Shown here: positions 5,101-11,460 of the stretch, one piece after another
How positions within the stretch are numbered: the stretch's first letter is position 1
Layout: every line of letters begins with the position of its first letter
Assembly: GCA_051867635.1 (NCBI GenBank)
Contig: JBJDYT010000068.1
Location: 1-14,606 of the forward strand
Source: RGIG5472 sp051867635
GTDB lineage: Bacteria > Bacillota > Clostridia > Oscillospirales > Oscillospiraceae
Length of the DNA: 14,606 nt
Reading direction: 5' to 3'
Notes under the pieces: model-generated
What the model was told of the DNA's origin: nothing
The model's input: the letters and a program-made list of their open reading frames with translations, nothing else
Databases searched by the model: none
Translations under genes and position numbers: made by a program

Positions 5101-7490
5101 TGGACAGAAACGAACATACCTTCACTCCGGCCCAGCGGCGCGGCCCCGGCGGCCCCGGTCCGAGACCCGGCGGCGAAAAGGCCGCGGACCTGACCGGCAC
5201 CTGGAAGAAGCTGCTGGGCTACTGCAGAAAATACACCGCGGTCATCGTCATCGCCCTCCTCTGCGCGGCGGCGGGCACCGTGCTGACGCTGATCGGCCCG
5301 GACAAGCTCTCGGACATGACCGACTGCATCACCGAGGGCATCCAGCCGGACACGGCCAAGCTGGAGGAGGTCACGGAGCGCGTCTCCGGCAGCCTGTCGG
5401 ATAACCTGGAGGCGGTGCTGGCCGGCATCACGGCCCCCCTGGCCGACGAGGCCCGCATGGCGGAGAAGGCGGCGGAGGTCCTCGCCTCTCCCGCCATCCC
5501 GGAGGAGGATAAGCTGGCCTTCCGGCAGGCGCTGGCGGGGGCCGGGAGCCAGGAGGAAACGGCGTCGCGGCTGCTGGCGCTGCCCCGGAGCGTGCTGGAG
5601 GTCCTCCTGGACGACATTGAGGTCAACGGCGCCGCCATCCCCGCCGCGGACCAGCTCCAGGTCCTGGCGCTGCTGGGGGACCTGGACCCCTCCGACGGGG
5701 AGGCCGTGCAGAGCGCTTTGGGCGGTCTGCCGGAGAGCGTGCAGAGCGCTCTTTACACAGACCTGGCCATCGACGGCGTGACAGTCTCCGGCGCGGACCA
5801 GCGGGCCATGCTGGAGGCCTTCTCCGGTGTGGACACGGAGGACGAGGAGGCGGCCATGGAGGCCTTGGCGGACCTGCCGGACTCCGTCTCCGGCCTCATC
5901 CGCTCCTCCATCGACATGGACCGGGTCTTCACCATTGCCTTCACCCTGGTGGCCATGTACGCCGCCAGCTATGTCCTCTCCGCCATCCAGGGCTGGAGCA
6001 TGGCCACAGTCACCCAGCGGGTGTCCCGCCAGCTGCGCGGGGACATCTCCCGGAAGATCAACCGCCTGCCCATGTGGTTTTATAACCGCACCAGCACCGG
6101 CGACGTGCTCTCCCGGGTCACCAACGACGTGGACATGATCGGCCAGTCCCTGAACCAGAGCATCAGCGGCCTGGTCAGCGCCGTCATCCTCTTCGCGGGC
6201 AGCTTCCTCATGATGCTGAAGACCAACGGCATCATGACGCTGACCGCCGTGCTGGCCAGCCTGATCGGCTTTGTGTTCATGTTCGCCATCATGGGCCGGA
6301 GCCAGAAGTACTTCGCCCGCCAGCAGCGGAACCTGGGCAAGCTGAACGGGCACATCGAGGAGATGTACACCGGCCACACCGTGGTCAAGGCCTACAACGG
6401 CGAGGAGGCCTCCGGCAGGACCTTCGACCAGCTGAACCGCAACCTGCAGGAGAGCGGCTTCAAGGCCCAGTGCCTGGCGGGCCTCATGCAGCCCATCATG
6501 GCCTTCATCGGGAACCTGGGGTATGTGGCCGTCTGCGTGGTGGGCGGCGCCATGGCCCTGAAGGGCAGGATCAGCTTCGGCGTCATCGTGGCCTTCATGA
6601 TGTACGTCCGCTACTTCACCCAGCCCCTGTCCCAGATCGCCCAGGCCATGCAGTCGCTGCAGTCCGCGGCGGCCGCCGGCGAGCGCATCTTCGAGTTCCT
6701 GGAGGCGGAGGAGATGGAAGACGAGAGCGGCAAGAGCGCGAGGCTGGAAAAGGCCAGGGGCTATGTGGAGTTCGACCATGTCCGCTTCGGCTATGAGGAC
6801 ACCGACGCCACCGTCATCCACGACTTCTCTGCCGTGGCGAAGCCCGGGCAGAAGATCGCCATCGTGGGCCCCACCGGCGCGGGCAAGACCACCATGGTCA
6901 ACCTGCTGATGCGCTTCCACGAGATCCAGAGCGGCGAGATCCGCATCGACGGCATCCCCACCCGGGAGCTGACCCGGGAGAACGTCCACTCCCAGTTCTG
7001 CATGGTGCTGCAGGACACCTGGCTGTTTGAGGGCACCGTCCGGGAAAACCTGGTGTACTGCGCCGAGAACGTCAGCGACGAGAAGCTCACCGCGGCCTGC
7101 CGGGCGGTGGGGCTGGACCACTACATCCGCACCCTGCCCAAGGGCTACGACACCGTGCTGAACGACCAGGTCAACCTGTCCCAGGGCCAGAAGCAGCAGC
7201 TCACCATCGCCCGGGCCATGATCGCCGACAAGCCCATGCTGATCCTGGACGAGGCCACCAGCTCGGTGGACACCCGCACAGAGCTGCAGATCCAATCGGC
7301 CATGGACAAGCTGATGGAGGGCCGGACCTCCTTCGTCATCGCCCACCGCCTGTCCACCATCAAAAACGCCGACCTGATCCTGGTCATGAAAAACGGCGAC
7401 ATCATCGAAAGCGGCAATCACGACGAGCTGCTGGCCAGGGGCGGCTTCTACGCGGAGCTGTACAACAGCCAGTTCGAGCAGGCGTCCTGA
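5100..7490 (+). CDS. ABC exporter half-transporter, subunit 2, with large repeat-containing extracellular insertion
   Basis: 796 residues, well above the usual ~580-620. Residues 1-35 are a Gly/Pro/Arg-rich cytoplasmic extension. TM1 is ~45-65. Residues ~66-275 are an acidic insertion in the first extracellular loop and include three tandem repeats. TM2 starts ~276, followed by the rest of the membrane domain and the nucleotide-binding domain. Motifs: Walker A GPTGAGKTT (590-598), LSQGQ signature (693-697; the first Gly of LSGGQ is Gln), Walker B LILDE (D717, catalytic Glu718) and His749. The intact Walker B/H-loop complements subunit 1's intact signature, giving one consensus and one degenerate ATP site. 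The start overlaps the subunit 1 stop. BmrD of Bacillus also has an extracellular domain, but whether the two are related is unknown. Transport substrate unknown. Confidence 0.93.
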   Translation: MDRNEHTFTPAQRRGPGGPGPRPGGEKAADLTGTWKKLLGYCRKYTAVIVIALLCAAAGTVLTLIGPDKLSDMTDCITEGIQPDTAKLEEVTERVSGSLSDNLEAVLAGITAPLADEARMAEKAAEVLASPAIPEEDKLAFRQALAGAGSQEETASRLLALPRSVLEVLLDDIEVNGAAIPAADQLQVLALLGDLDPSDGEAVQSALGGLPESVQSALYTDLAIDGVTVSGADQRAMLEAFSGVDTEDEEAAMEALADLPDSVSGLIRSSIDMDRVFTIAFTLVAMYAASYVLSAIQGWSMATVTQRVSRQLRGDISRKINRLPMWFYNRTSTGDVLSRVTNDVDMIGQSLNQSISGLVSAVILFAGSFLMMLKTNGIMTLTAVLASLIGFVFMFAIMGRSQKYFARQQRNLGKLNGHIEEMYTGHTVVKAYNGEEASGRTFDQLNRNLQESGFKAQCLAGLMQPIMAFIGNLGYVAVCVVGGAMALKGRISFGVIVAFMMYVRYFTQPLSQIAQAMQSLQSAAAAGERIFEFLEAEEMEDESGKSARLEKARGYVEFDHVRFGYEDTDATVIHDFSAVAKPGQKIAIVGPTGAGKTTMVNLLMRFHEIQSGEIRIDGIPTRELTRENVHSQFCMVLQDTWLFEGTVRENLVYCAENVSDEKLTAACRAVGLDHYIRTLPKGYDTVLNDQVNLSQGQKQQLTIARAMIADKPMLILDEATSSVDTRTELQIQSAMDKLMEGRTSFVIAHRLSTIKNADLILVMKNGDIIESGNHDELLARGGFYAELYNSQFEQAS
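5490..5924 (+). repeat. Three tandem protein repeats (47, 49, 49 residues) in the extracellular loop of ABC subunit 2
   Basis: Protein residues 131-177, 178-226 and 227-275 align: each opens with an I/V-P/S-x-x-D-Q/K motif, has a helical middle, then an L-P-x-S-V motif, and ends in a hydrophobic-acidic stretch (IEVNG, LAIDG, SIDMDR). The LP-SV block is followed by exactly 15 residues (counting from the residue after LP) in each copy. The last copy runs straight into TM2. DNA identity between copies is low, so the duplication is old and kept at protein level. Confidence 0.85.
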
Positions 7491-7508
7491 GGAAAGGGGG
7501 CAAGGAAT

Positions 7509-8114
7509 ATGCATACGAGATACATCGCCATTGAACGGGAATACGGCAGCGGCGGCACCCGCATCGCCCGCCGCCTGTCGGAGGAGACCGGGGTCCCCTG
7601 CTACGGCCGGGAGATCCTGGAGGCGGTCTCCCGAAAATACCGGCTCTCCACCGAGGAGATCGAAAAGTACGAGGAGACCGTCACCAACAGCTTCCTCTAC
7701 TCCATCTACGTCATGGCCCAGGCCAGCAGCGGAAAAGCGGACATGCTCAGCCGGGAGGGCCATATCTACATCGCGGAGCAGGCGGCGATACAGGACTTGG
7801 CCCGGCAGGGCCGCGCCATCTTCCTGGGCCACTGCGCCGCGGAGGCTCTGAAGGGGGAGCCCGGGACCGTCCGGGTCTTCATCCGCTGCTCGGACGAAAG
7901 CCTGAAAAAGCAGCGCATCCGGGAGGACTACGGCATTCCGGCGCAGCTGCTCGACAGCACTCAGAAGCGCTTTGACCGGAAGCGGGCCAACTACTACGCC
8001 GCCAACACCGGCCGCAAGTGGGACGACTGCCGGAACTACGACCTGATCCTGGACAGCGGGGTGCTGGGCCTGGAGGGCTGCGCCGCCCTGCTGAGGACCC
8101 TGCTGGAGCAGTGA
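7509..8114 (+). CDS. Cytidylate-kinase-like family protein
   Basis: 201 residues. The N-terminus IEREYGSGGTRIARRL (residues ~8-23) is the glycine-rich P-loop of the cytidylate-kinase-like family (Pfam Cytidylate_kin2 type). The later block RVFIRCSDESLKKQR and the C-terminal pattern KRANYYAANTGRKWDDCRNYDLILDS fit the same family. The middle segment normally reading GRCADYIL is GHCAAEAL here, so two usually charged positions differ. These proteins may phosphorylate nucleotides or related small molecules; the true substrate is unknown for most. It lies 18 bases after the exporter gene with an AAGGGGG/AAGGA ribosome site, is last in the operon, and is followed by a long hairpin. Functional link to the exporter is suggested only by position. 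Confidence 0.82.
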   Translation: MHTRYIAIEREYGSGGTRIARRLSEETGVPCYGREILEAVSRKYRLSTEEIEKYEETVTNSFLYSIYVMAQASSGKADMLSREGHIYIAEQAAIQDLARQGRAIFLGHCAAEALKGEPGTVRVFIRCSDESLKKQRIREDYGIPAQLLDSTQKRFDRKRANYYAANTGRKWDDCRNYDLILDSGVLGLEGCAALLRTLLEQ

Positions 8115-8139
8115 GCGGACAAGGCAAAACCGCATACGA

Positions 8140-8181
8140 ACAAACGGCAAGGCGTCCCCCACGGGACGCCTTGCCGTTTGT
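8140..8181 (+). terminator. Long hairpin ending the exporter operon
   Basis: A perfect 19-bp stem (ACAAACGGCAAGGCGTCCC at 8140-8158 with its complement at 8163-8181) has a 4-base loop. The following sequence (TGTATCG) is a poor U-tract, so termination may be weak or the hairpin may mainly protect the 3' end. Confidence 0.65.
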
Positions 8182-8250
8182 GTATCGCCTGCCGCCGCGC
8201 CCGCCGCCGGCAAGGGGCGCCTCCCGCCCGTCCCGTGGCGGCGGCCGGGC

Positions 8251-8279
8251 TGTACACGCGGGGATGCGTATGCTACAAT
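8251..8279 (+). promoter_or_regulatory. Candidate promoter upstream of the DJ-1/ABC-2 operon
   Basis: TGTACA (8251-8256), a 17-base spacer and TACAAT (8274-8279) preceded by an extended -10 TG (TGCTACAAT). It would give a leader of ~130 bases before the DJ-1 start. The GC-rich DNA at 8182-8250 shows no gene. Confidence 0.4.
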
Positions 8280-8324
8280 GATCCGGAAAGGCCTATAGAA
8301 TTCACACATTTTTCTGCGTAAACG

Positions 8325-8356
8325 GCCTATCCCCTCCCGGGGAAAAGGACTATACT
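8325..8356 (+). promoter_or_regulatory. Second candidate -10 (TATACT) beside an imperfect inverted repeat
   Basis: TATACT lies at 8351-8356. Just before it, CCTATCCCC-TCCC-GGGGAAAAGG forms an imperfect dyad that could be an operator. No good -35 is visible, so this promoter would need an activator or may be chance. Confidence 0.25.
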
Positions 8357-8413
8357 CCATGTGAGAGGCGGGACGTATGCCGGTCAGGCGGCGGAGAGAC
8401 AAGGAGGACGGCT

Positions 8414-8929
8414 ATGAAGGACGTATTTCTCATCTATGACAGGTGCTGCTTTTACGAGATCGTGACCCTCAGCTACTTTATGCGCTTTTCCGGCTGCGAC
8501 ATGGCCTTCTGCGCCCCGGCGGGCAGGCCCGTGCGCGCCATGGAGGGCTTCACGGTCCAGCCGGACCTGGCTCTGGAGGAGCTGGATCCGGAGCAGGTCA
8601 GGAGCTTTATCCTGCCGGGCGGAGCGGTCTCCGCCGTCAACCGCCCGGAGGTCTGGCGCCTTTTGCAGGAACTGAAGGCGAAGCAGGCGCTCATCGCCGG
8701 GATCTGCGCCGGGGTGGATGTGCTGGACGACGCGGGGCTGCTGGGGGACGTCCGCTCCACCCACTCCACCGACGAGGACCTGGTCTGCGACCGGAACATC
8801 ATCACAGCCCGGGCCAACGCCCACGTGGACTTCGCCATCAAAACCGCCGAGACGCTGGGCCTGTTCTCCGGCGAGGAGGACCTGCGGGAAACCGTCGCCT
8901 TCTGGAAGCACAACCAGCGGATGCAGTGA
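8414..8929 (+). CDS. DJ-1/PfpI-superfamily protein
   Basis: 171 residues, the size of a single DJ-1/PfpI domain. Strand one ends in LIYDRCCFYEIV with Glu15 in the conserved acidic position. LPGG (67-70) precedes the nucleophile elbow GICAGV, where Cys98 is the reactive cysteine. Later HSTDEDLV and ITARANAHVDFAI match the loop and active-site surround of the family. Members act as deglycase-like enzymes, amidases, isonitrile hydratases or thiol sensors, so a reaction cannot be assigned. The start is firm: AAGGAGG lies 6 bases before ATG. It is the first gene of an operon with an ABC-2 exporter, 50 bases ahead of the ATPase gene. Confidence 0.82.
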   Translation: MKDVFLIYDRCCFYEIVTLSYFMRFSGCDMAFCAPAGRPVRAMEGFTVQPDLALEELDPEQVRSFILPGGAVSAVNRPEVWRLLQELKAKQALIAGICAGVDVLDDAGLLGDVRSTHSTDEDLVCDRNIITARANAHVDFAIKTAETLGLFSGEEDLRETVAFWKHNQRMQ

Positions 8930-8979
8930 GCGGGGACGGACAGAAAACCACGGGCCTTCGCCCGAAGGAGAGGGAGCGT

Positions 8980-9894
8980 ATGGGCAATATCATCGAGATC
9001 GACCGCCTGAGCAAGCGTTTTGGCGAGGTGCGGGCGGTGCAGGAGCTGAGCTTTCATGTGAAGGAGGGAGAGCTGTTCGCCTTCCTGGGGGTAAACGGCG
9101 CGGGAAAATCCACCACCATCAACATTATCTGCGGACAGCTGGCCAAGGACGCGGGCAGCGTGCGCATCGGCGGGGCGGATCCGGACAAGGACCCCGACCG
9201 CGTCAAGCGCAGCCTGGGCGTGGTGTTTCAGAACTCCGTGCTGGACAAGGACCTTTCGGTGCGGGACAACCTGCAGAGCCGGGCGGCGCTGTACGGTATC
9301 CGCGGCGGGGCCTTCCAGCGGCGGCTGGCAGAGCTGGCGGAGCTGCTGGGCTTCGAAGACCTGCTGAAACGCCCTGTGGGAAAGCTCTCCGGCGGCCAGC
9401 GGCGGCGCATCGACATCGCCCGGGCGCTGCTGCACAGGCCGGAGCTTCTGATCCTCGACGAACCCACCACCGGTCTGGATCCCCAGACCCGAAGCACGCT
9501 CTGGCGGGTCATCGGAGAGCTCCGCAGAAACGAGGGCATGACCGTGTTCCTCACCACCCACTACATGGAGGAAGCCGCCGACGCGGACTATGTGGTGATC
9601 CTGGACAGCGGCAGGATCGCCGCCGAGGGCACGCCCCTGGCGCTGAAAAACGCCTATACCGGCGACTTCATCACCCTTTACGGGGCGGAGGAGGCGCAGG
9701 TCAGGCTGCTGGGCGCGCCCTATGAGGCCCTCCGGGACGCATTCCGGGTATCGGTCCCGCATACCGCCGCGGCCACGGAGCTGATCCTTCGCTGCCCGGA
9801 GGTCTTCCGTGACTATGAGATCACCAAGGGAAAGATGGACGACGTGTTCCTGGCGGTGACGGGCAAGAAGCTGAACGGAGGTGCGGAAAAATGA
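8980..9894 (+). CDS. ABC-2-type transporter ATP-binding protein (DrrA/CcmA-like)
   Basis: 304 residues, a single nucleotide-binding domain plus the ~80-residue C-terminal extension common in DrrA-type ATPases. Motifs are all intact: Walker A GVNGAGKST (37-45), Q-loop VVFQN (Q84), signature LSGGQ (136-140), Walker B LLILDEP (D160, E161), D-loop GLDP and H-loop TTH (H194). It powers export through the permease encoded downstream. The open frame extends far upstream in the DJ-1 gene, but ATG at 8980 has AAGGAGAGGGAG just before it and is the family start. Its stop overlaps a 24-codon ORF by ATGA. Substrates of this class range from drugs to lantibiotics; not readable here. Confidence 0.93.
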   Translation: MGNIIEIDRLSKRFGEVRAVQELSFHVKEGELFAFLGVNGAGKSTTINIICGQLAKDAGSVRIGGADPDKDPDRVKRSLGVVFQNSVLDKDLSVRDNLQSRAALYGIRGGAFQRRLAELAELLGFEDLLKRPVGKLSGGQRRRIDIARALLHRPELLILDEPTTGLDPQTRSTLWRVIGELRRNEGMTVFLTTHYMEEAADADYVVILDSGRIAAEGTPLALKNAYTGDFITLYGAEEAQVRLLGAPYEALRDAFRVSVPHTAAATELILRCPEVFRDYEITKGKMDDVFLAVTGKKLNGGAEK

Positions 9895-9965
9895 AGAGCC
9901 TGCGGATCGCTTTGGATATCCTGTCCGCCGGGCGCGGGAAAAACGGAGAGGGGGAGCGGAGATGA
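9891..9965 (+). CDS. Tiny 24-residue ORF bridging ATPase and permease genes
   Basis: The ORF starts in ATGA with the ATPase stop (ATG at 9891, TGA at 9892-9894) and ends in ATGA with the permease start (ATG at 9962, TGA at 9963-9965). Its N-terminus, MKSLRIALDILSAGRG, resembles the opening of ABC-2 permeases; the rest is polar and Glu/Arg-rich. It could be a translation-coupling leader, the remnant of a lost second permease, or chance. The ATPase ribosomes could reinitiate through it, and its 3' half holds the permease ribosome site (GGGGAGCGGAG). Confidence 0.3.
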   Translation: MKSLRIALDILSAGRGKNGEGERR

Positions 9966-10864
9966 CCGGACTCGGCGCGCTCATAAGGCGCAATACCAAG
10001 CTGTATTTCAAGGACACGGGAATGTTCCTCACCTCCCTGATCACGCCCCTGATCCTGCTGGTGCTCTACGGCACTTTCCTGGGCAACGTCTATGAAGATA
10101 CCTTCCGCGGCGCTCTGGAGGCGGCGGGCGCCGCCGTGCCGGATACGCTCATCGGCGGCTGCGTGGGCGGGGAGCTGGTCTCCTCCCTGCTGGCGGTGAG
10201 CTGCGTAACGGTGGCCTTCTGCTCCAATCTTCTGATGGTGCAGGATAAGATCACCGGGGCGCGGCGGGACCTCGTCATCGCGCCGGTGAAGCCGGGCGTC
10301 CTTGCGCTGAGCTATTACCTTTCCACCCTGCTCTCCACGCTGCTGATCTGCTTCGCGGCCGCGGGGGTATGCCTGGCCTATCTCTCCCGGGTGGGCTGGT
10401 ACCTTACCGCCGCCGATGTGGCGGCGCTGCTGCTGGATGTGGCGCTGCTGGTGCTGTTCGGCACGGCCCTGTCCTCCTGCGTCAATTTTCCCCTCTCCAC
10501 CCAGGGGCAGGCTTCCGCGGTGGGCACTATCGTCAGCGCGGGCTACGGCTTCGTCTGCGGGGCCTATATGCCCATCTCCCAGTTTTCCGACGGTCTGAAG
10601 AAGGTCATCTCCTTCCTGCCCGGCACCTACGGCACCTCCCTGCTGCGCAACCATGCGCTGCGGGGCGTGTTCGAGGAAATGGGCGCGCAGGGCTTCCCGG
10701 AGGAGGTCGTGGAGGCCATCCGCGACAGCGTGGACTGCAATCTCTATTTCTTCGGCGACAAGGTGGCCCTGTCCTCCATGTACCTGATCCTGACCGCCGC
10801 CACCGCAGCCGCGGTCGGCCTGTATGTGGTGATGAACGTCCTGTCCGGGAGGAAAAGAGCTTGA
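9962..10864 (+). CDS. ABC-2-type transporter permease
   Basis: 300 residues with about six hydrophobic segments. A cytoplasmic N-terminus RRNTKLYFKDTGMFLTSLITPLILLVLYG leads into TM1, in the style of DrrB/ABC-2 permeases. A large loop after TM1 (NVYEDTFRGALEAAG..) is followed by TM2 with the amphipathic KITGARRDLVIAPVKP segment typical of the class. A long loop before the last helix (FEEMGAQGFPEEVVEAIRDS..) is probably extracellular. It pairs with the ATPase at 8980 to form the exporter. ATG at 9962 is chosen over upstream in-frame starts because GGGGAGCGGAG is directly upstream and the family N-terminus begins here. Its stop overlaps a TTG start of the next gene (TTGA). Confidence 0.9.
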   Translation: MTGLGALIRRNTKLYFKDTGMFLTSLITPLILLVLYGTFLGNVYEDTFRGALEAAGAAVPDTLIGGCVGGELVSSLLAVSCVTVAFCSNLLMVQDKITGARRDLVIAPVKPGVLALSYYLSTLLSTLLICFAAAGVCLAYLSRVGWYLTAADVAALLLDVALLVLFGTALSSCVNFPLSTQGQASAVGTIVSAGYGFVCGAYMPISQFSDGLKKVISFLPGTYGTSLLRNHALRGVFEEMGAQGFPEEVVEAIRDSVDCNLYFFGDKVALSSMYLILTAATAAAVGLYVVMNVLSGRKRA

Positions 10865-11262
10865 GACGGCGCCGCTTGGGACGCTGCTTCGCCGCCCTGG
10901 CCCTTTTTCTGCTCCTGGCGCTCCTGGCGGGGACCCGGCCGCGCGACGGAAGCGGGTACAGCCGCAGGGTGGAGGAGGACCTGTTTTCCCTGGGGATGGA
11001 ACGGCTGAGCGGCACCGCCGCGGAGTCCTTCTTCCTGCGGGAAGGGGACGCCATCCGCGTCAGCTCAGTCCTGCTTTCCGGCGAGTTCACCCTCTCCATC
11101 GGGCAGGAGGGCCGGGAGCCCATCTATGAGGGCAGGGCGCCCGGGCCCGGCACTTTCCAGGTCACGGTCCCGGAGGACGGAGACTATCTCCTTTCCGTAT
11201 CGGGAAAACGCGCCGAAGGAAGCGTTTCCTTTCAAATAAGCAGGGCGGCGGTCGGACGCTGA
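10861..11262 (+). CDS. Small exported protein of unknown function, TTG start
   Basis: 133 residues from TTG at 10861, which overlaps the permease stop (TTGA). GGGAGG lies 7-12 bases upstream, inside the permease's last codons, and supports this start. Residues 1-25 are a signal peptide or anchor: Arg-rich start (RRRRLGRC), then a hydrophobic run FAALALFLLLALLAG. No lipobox Cys is present. The mature part looks like a short helix followed by a beta-sandwich (repeated beta segments IRVSSVLLSGEFTLSI, GTFQVTVPEDGDYLLSVSG, GSVSFQI), similar in feel to small extracellular beta domains that bind ligands or stabilise folded proteins. I do not recognise the family. As last gene in the ABC-2 operon it may be an extracytoplasmic partner of that exporter. 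Confidence 0.68.
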   Translation: MRRRRLGRCFAALALFLLLALLAGTRPRDGSGYSRRVEEDLFSLGMERLSGTAAESFFLREGDAIRVSSVLLSGEFTLSIGQEGREPIYEGRAPGPGTFQVTVPEDGDYLLSVSGKRAEGSVSFQISRAAVGR

Positions 11263-11298
11263 ATCCGGCGGGCCTGTCCCCCCTCCGCATGGGAACAG

Positions 11299-11332
11299 AA
11301 AAGCCGCAGCCCGAACGGACCGCGGCTTTTTT
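11299..11332 (+). terminator. Intrinsic terminator of the ABC-2 operon
   Basis: AAAAGCCGC (11299-11307) pairs with GCGGCTTTT (11322-11330), followed by more T. The A-rich left flank means it may also act on the opposite strand. Confidence 0.85.
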
Positions 11333-11358
11333 GCGATATCGAGGCAGGACAAGCCAAG

Positions 11359-11396
11359 CTGCCGGCGGGCAGAGCAAGCCGGCGGCAGATTTTTTC
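11359..11396 (+). terminator. Second terminator-like hairpin
   Basis: CTGCCG (11359-11364) pairs with CGGCAG (11383-11388), followed by a run of T (ATTTTTTC). It sits about 30 bases after the first terminator and before the tfoX-like promoter, as a back-up. Confidence 0.5.
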
Positions 11397-11404
11397 ATAT
11401 TTCC

Positions 11405-11413
11405 TGATATACT
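11405..11413 (+). promoter_or_regulatory. Extended -10 promoter for the TfoX-domain gene
   Basis: TGATATACT is an extended -10 (TGn-TATACT). No matching -35 lies 17 bases upstream, which extended -10 promoters often tolerate. It is the only AT-rich promoter-like element before the start at 11461. Confidence 0.45.
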
Positions 11414-11460
11414 CTACTCAGCGAAAAAGTGGGACAGAGGGAAATCTAACGGGGTGGCAT

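Noticed and set aside
5073..8402. A 1109-codon open frame on the minus strand opposite ABC subunit 2 and the kinase-like gene
   Set aside because: It is the GC-rich antisense shadow of clearly conserved plus-strand genes; its product is Gly/Ala/Val/His/Gln-rich with no domain motifs.
8473..10044. A 523-codon minus-strand frame opposite the DJ-1 and ATPase genes
   Set aside because: Antisense shadow of two well-supported plus-strand genes.
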